From: Platynereis dumerilii
Lineage: Eukaryota; Annelida; Polychaeta; Phyllodocida; Nereididae
Length of the DNA stretch: 64,000 bases
Assembly: GCA_026936325.1 (NCBI GenBank)
Contig: JAPTHN010000008.1
Coordinates: 47,471,706-47,535,705 of the forward strand
Direction of reading: 5' to 3'
Shown here: piece after piece, positions 60,236-64,000 of the stretch
How positions within the stretch are numbered: position 1 is the stretch's first letter
Layout of the letters: every line of letters begins with the position of its first letter
Position numbers and translations under genes: made by a program
The notes under the pieces: model-generated
What the model saw: only the letters and a program-made list of their open reading frames with translations
What the model was told of the DNA's origin: nothing
The model's database searches: none

Positions 60236-61811
60236 GGCCTTGGAAATCTAGGATTGTCAGAAATTTTGGATCGTTCGTGAGAGACACGGGAGAACTTTTT
60301 AAAGGTTCTTTTTCAAGAAATTAATGAAGAATTGGCTAACTTGAGGCGTGGTCCTCATCTTTTGTGTCTTTTGTGCCTTGTTTAATTACAATTTAAGTGT
60401 TTAGTTTCAACCAAATCACGGCAAAACAGGAAATAGAAATATTTTTGTTATTGTTTTACTGCCCTCTGATTGGCCGAAACAGGTTCGATGTCTTCCCGAT
60501 AGTTTTCGGACACTTCTACTAGGGCTAGAATTAGAATTTTAGGCTCTTTTGAATCCTGGTGCCTTAATCTTTATGATTTCGTTTTTTTCATGAAGATATC
60601 TCAATTAATTGCTGAGAATTCGTTGAAAATGCATAGGCCTATATATTTTTCCCCAGGATGCACTGTACATGTCAGGCAATTCAGGATAGCAATCAAGGCT
60701 TCACCAATTAGCCAATTTGCCATTCACACCTTGAGTTAGTATATTTCAATTAACACCCTCTAAGAAGTCCCACATCATTGAAGGCCATTGTAAAAGTGAA
60801 CTTTCTCATAGCAATCAATGCCATCTTTGGGGGGAGGCAATCCACTCAATTAAAATTTAACATGACAGTCCTGTGATTTTTTTTTCACATGAACCACAGC
60901 TGCACACTCTTTGTTACAATGTTTTTTGCTGTACAATTCAGTTTCTTTGATGACTACCAAGCCAGCCTGAAGAGTCACACTGTACAAACGGACAGACTCA
61001 ACGGCAGTTATCAGGCAAATATGGCAGTGAACATATTTTAAAAGAATAAAAATAACAATGTACATATAGTGGCTTTGATATTATAATGTTAAATGAAAGG
61101 AATTATTGCAGGGACATTTATCTGAACGAAAAATTATATTAGAAATAACCAGAGGCATCTTGATATATGTTTACCAACTGCTGTCTCACTTTTGTCTTTG
61201 TAACTCACTTTTTAGCTATTTACAATGAAAAACTCGGGAAAATTGTGGAAGGGGTTGACAGCTAAAAATACAAGGCATTTTATAAGATCATTTTCAAGCT
61301 TCTATGTGCTTTATTAATGCACTAGATTAGCATTTCAAAATTTTCTTCTGCACACACATCTTGATAGGACAGCCAAATAAGGCAGGCTTCACTCAGCGCA
61401 TTGCAATAGTGCATTAATAGAGAGACTTTAATGAAATATTGTGCATAAAATTAAAATACCAGTGGTTGGTCCTTGACAAAATGTTATGAATATGTGGATA
61501 CAGTAACAGTTACTAGCCTATCAACATCAACTGCACAACACAAGTCAAGTCAGCAGAAAAGTTCTTGTATTTTATAACTCAATTTTAGAAGAACATTATT
61601 GCCCTTGCATTTCAGTCTCGTTGTGTTGAGTGCAGGATGTCTGCAGCATTTTTGGAATCAAATTCCAGGACGACTCCTAAATACATTTTTAAACTTACCA
61701 TTTTAGATTTATAGGAAATTCACCCTGTACTAGGAGTTCCTACTTTGATATATATCTGAAGATTGAGGGATGCGACAAAGAATTGTTTTAGTAAAGCAAA
61801 AACTATTTTGT
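60236..61811. other. Non-coding, no gene seen
   Basis: AT-rich. CCCTCTGATTGGCCGAAACA at 60462 holds a CCAAT-type box. No gene recognised. Confidence 0.4.
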
Positions 61812-61885
61812 GGAGAGCTTCCAAACCTGGGTCCCAACAATTGGGAGCCCAAGGCTCTACCAGCCGGGCTAGCCCCGTCCCTTAT
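61812..61885 (-). mobile_element. Degenerate tRNA-like SINE head
   Basis: On the minus strand, CTAGCCCGGCTGGTAGAGCC resembles a tRNA A box and D arm, TTGGGCTCCCAATTG an anticodon arm, and GGTTTGGAAGC a decayed B box. It differs from the SINE-A and SINE-B heads. Confidence 0.45.
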
Positions 61886-62160
61886 ATTCAAAAATTGTAA
61901 TTGGGTGATGGCCGCTTGGCCATGATATGAAAAAAACTAGGACCCAGAAATTTGGCTGGGGACCCACTTTTTCAGACCTCACTGAGTCCCCTGGACACAC
62001 TTTTTGAGCACCCCAACAGAAACCGTGTTGTTGATGCTGGTCTATTTTTTGGAAAAGGCGTAAAGTTCAAACTTGAATTGGATGACACAGTTGTTTTAAT
62101 TAGTCAGTCAGTAAATACTTAAACCGATAATATAATAATGTATAGCTATCCCAAACATCC
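61886..62160. other. Non-coding, no gene seen
   Basis: No feature recognised. Confidence 0.35.
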
Positions 62161-62181
62161 CCCCTCCGACTACAGCTCACA

Positions 62182-62342
62182 TTTATCTATGTCTATCTAT
62201 TTATCTATCTTTCTATCGTTCGATCTGTCTATCAATCTATCTATCTTGCTAGCTATCTATCCATCTTGTCTATCTACAGTATCTATCTATCTATCTAGCT
62301 ATCTGACCATTCTAGCTATCTAGCTTACTATCTAGATATCTG

Positions 62343-62375
<33 letters not shown>

Positions 62376-62395
62376 GCTATATATATTGCTATCAA
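62182..62395 (+). repeat. Imperfect TATC array
   Basis: TATC words with frequent TAGC, TTGC and TGTC variants, and a clean block at 62342-62375. It is older or less homogenised than the other arrays. Confidence 0.88.
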
Positions 62396-62710
62396 GCAAT
62401 CCCCAACATCTCCCATGGAGCTTACAACAGAAACACATAATTATTAGTCCATCTAAACAATTAAATCTGTCTTTCTAAAATATCAGTTACTGGCTCACTG
62501 CCATCACAAGATGCGTTCTGGACTTCGCAAATTAACCAATGTCAAATAAAGTCATGAGAACCAGCCAATCAGAGCACACTAGAATATATATAATTTTAAG
62601 TTGGCTACTCCCTAGAACTTATCACAAGCATTTGTAAAATTTACCACAGTTTCAGTTTGTCTCAAGTTTATTTTGTCAGCTTTTAAAGCTCTATCTCTTT
62701 CTTCTTTAAA
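62396..62710. other. Non-coding, no gene seen
   Basis: No feature recognised. Confidence 0.35.
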
Positions 62711-62713
62711 CAC

Positions 62714-62940
62714 ACATAGATAGATAGATAGATATGGTAAGTGCAGCCCTCTAAGCCCAGTTCTGGGCACTCACAAGGGTCAATTGATGAGATGGGAGAG
62801 AGAACGGGAGTCCTCAACATGTTACACATTTACCCCATCTGAGGGATCTTTTACTTGCCCAGCAAAGACACTGATACAGTAGTCCGCCAATTTAACGTCT
62901 CATCTGAATGACATCCAGCTGGGATTTTCCTCATGAAGGT
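62714..62940 (-). mobile_element. SINE-B copy with GATA/TATC tail, 5'-truncated
   Basis: Read on the minus strand it runs from about 62940 to 62733 and then into a TATC tail (seen on plus as ATAGATAGATAGATAGATAT at 62717-62736). The body matches 3489-3690 closely (GTAAGTGCAGCCCTCTAAGC, GACATCCAGCTGGGA). The tRNA-like head is absent. Confidence 0.85.
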
Positions 62941-63009
62941 ACACTGAAAATGTTGTATGAAAGAATTTTGAACATTGTATAATGTGCGACACATGACAGA
63001 GCTGTTGGT

Positions 63010-63080
63010 CGCGAAAAACAATTTGGGGAAACATTTTGGTGGTTTGCCCCCCCCTGAAAAAAATCCTGGATACGCCACTG
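63010..63080 (-). mobile_element. hAT-type terminus
   Basis: The sequence ends ATCCTGGATACGCCACTG, the complement of CAGTGGCGTATCCAGGAT, next to a C run. Only this end is recognised; the element body and other end are not. Confidence 0.5.
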
Positions 63081-63129
63081 GTGCTGGTTACCTTTTGGAA
63101 ATTTTTGTGGTGTTTTTTGCAAATTTATA

Positions 63130-63425
63130 TCATTCAGGGGCAGAAAAATGGGAAATAGTGAAGAAAAACGGGGAAATTTTGTAGAAAAAATGGGGAAATC
63201 TGTTAAAACTCTTCGTATAAATCCCCTTTTCTTTCAGTTTCTTTTTTCTGTTATTTTCCCACTTCTTTTTTACCATTTCCCCAATTTCTGGCCATTTCTC
63301 CCATTTTTCTTACCCTTTCCCCATTTTACTTATAATTTTCACATTTTGCAAACCATTTACCTATTTTGCTCATAATTTCTCCATTTTTCTTACCATTTCC
63401 CCATTTTCGTTTTTAATTTTGCTAA
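63130..63425. repeat. Diffuse inverted repeat of GGGGAAAT / ATTTCCCC words
   Basis: Purine-rich GGGGAAAT and AATGGGGAAATC words at 63149-63200 are mirrored by many CCATTTCCCC and CCATTTTTCTTACC words at 63270-63415. Confidence 0.6.
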
Positions 63426-63459
63426 TACATCTGCAGAAATTACCCCAAATTCTGTTCAG

Positions 63460-63515
63460 GGGGCAAGTTGTCCCCCCTGCCCTCTCAGCCCCCCCCCCCC
63501 TAATGGCTATGCTAC
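63460..63515 (-). mobile_element. hAT-like terminus with C run
   Basis: It ends CCTAATGGCTATGCTACTG, the complement of CAGTAGCATAGCCATTAGG, after a run of 13 or so C. This is one of three similar ends within 0.65 kb. Confidence 0.4.
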
Positions 63516-63599
63516 TGATCTCAATGCCTTTTACATCTGGCCTTCCTGCTATTGACATAATTTGTTGTAAGCCGCTTGTACTTTCTTTTTTACTGCACC

Positions 63600-63624
63600 G
63601 CCCCCCCTCCTGGTGATACCACTG
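63600..63624 (-). mobile_element. hAT-like terminus
   Basis: CCCCCCTCCTGGTGATACCACTG is the complement of CAGTGGTATCACCAGGAGG. Only the end is seen. Confidence 0.4.
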
Positions 63625-63810
63625 CTAAGTTTGTTGTCTGTTCTATTTCTCTGATCATGTATGAAAATCTAGGCCCCAAATTCTACACCATTTTCCCCAA
63701 GAATCTACTCACAAAAATGGCAAAACAACATACGCATAGTGAACTCGCATGTGTTCCGCTTGCGACACAAATTCTAGTTGACTATGGCGCTTGTATTTGG
63801 GTAACTCCAA

Positions 63811-63839
63811 AGAACTGCCTTGCGCTGCAAGGCAGTTCT
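63811..63839. repeat. Perfect 13-bp hairpin with 3-nt loop
   Basis: AGAACTGCCTTGC and GCAAGGCAGTTCT are exact inverted copies around GCT. Pairing does not extend outward, so it is too short for a typical pre-miRNA. Confidence 0.8.
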
Positions 63840-64000
63840 AAATCATTGGATGTTAAGATCAAGTAGTTGACAGAAAAGTCACTGGTACAGGTGTTTAGCA
63901 TTGTTTAAATGAGCTGAAAACATACCTTTATATTCTCTGTGATGGGGATAAACCAAACGCTATATAATTATGAGTGGGCGCTACTAATCTGTTGCATAAT

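Noticed and set aside
63811-63839. microRNA precursor
   Set aside because: Only 13 paired bases with no outward extension, too short for a pre-miRNA.

Overview
This is AT-rich eukaryotic DNA, and I recognise no host protein-coding gene in it. What can be identified is transposon fossils, tRNA-derived SINEs, foldback elements (MITEs) and very many microsatellites, chiefly (GATA)n/(TATC)n, GGAAG-type purine tracts and GGA tracts. Retroelement and hAT content, palindromic MITEs, microsatellite load and a striking excess of the palindrome TAGGCCTA suggest a marine invertebrate, perhaps an echinoderm or another non-vertebrate deuterostome. That assignment is inference; no marker gene fixes it.

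Layout. 0-10.7 kb: a Tc1/mariner-like palindromic MITE (1905-2392), three copies of a tRNA-derived SINE (here SINE-B), and a TA-flanked MITE (5440-5907) nested in the TATC tail of one of them. 10.7-23.9 kb: a hAT MITE of GAGTCG repeats with a perfect 8-bp target duplication (10741-11208), the 3' end of a CR1/L2-like LINE on the minus strand (13487-14205), a 1.85-kb foldback (15783-17636), further foldbacks, hairpins and a three-copy tandem repeat. 23.9-41.0 kb: a large near-tandem duplication. Unit 1 (23936-30243) and unit 2 (30615-41037) are colinear, often identical over 100 bases or more, and differ mainly by clean insertions. Unit 2 carries a 1187-bp non-autonomous hAT with perfect 8-bp duplications, a 2.35-kb long-TIR element sitting inside a GATA array, and a 1278-bp TIR element. 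Unit 1 carries a foldback hAT-like MITE and a 149-bp TA-flanked MITE. Each unit serves as the empty-site control for the other. The pair could be a true duplication or two haplotypes joined by an assembler.

41.5-55.5 kb: an 0.8-kb higher-order GGA tract, LINE 3' tails, a compound pentamer microsatellite, a small palindromic element, two inverted SINE-A copies, a direct-repeat pair, and three RFX-type X-box palindromes lying within 10 kb. 55.7-60.2 kb: the C-terminal half of a spliced hAT transposase with its 3' terminus (56063-57527), a truncated foldback MITE and a frameshifted LINE reverse-transcriptase fragment (59672-60235). 60.2-64 kb: another tRNA-like SINE, imperfect TATC arrays, a SINE-B copy, and three hAT-type termini within 0.65 kb.

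No gene network can be reconstructed. The coherent story is element biology: SINE tails built of TATC, elements nested in those arrays, and one duplicated segment that records which insertions came later. Small regulatory motif clusters (CCAAT, E-box, X-box, CTCF-like, E2F/YY1) are listed as low-confidence candidates. All identities, counts and percentages here are by eye.
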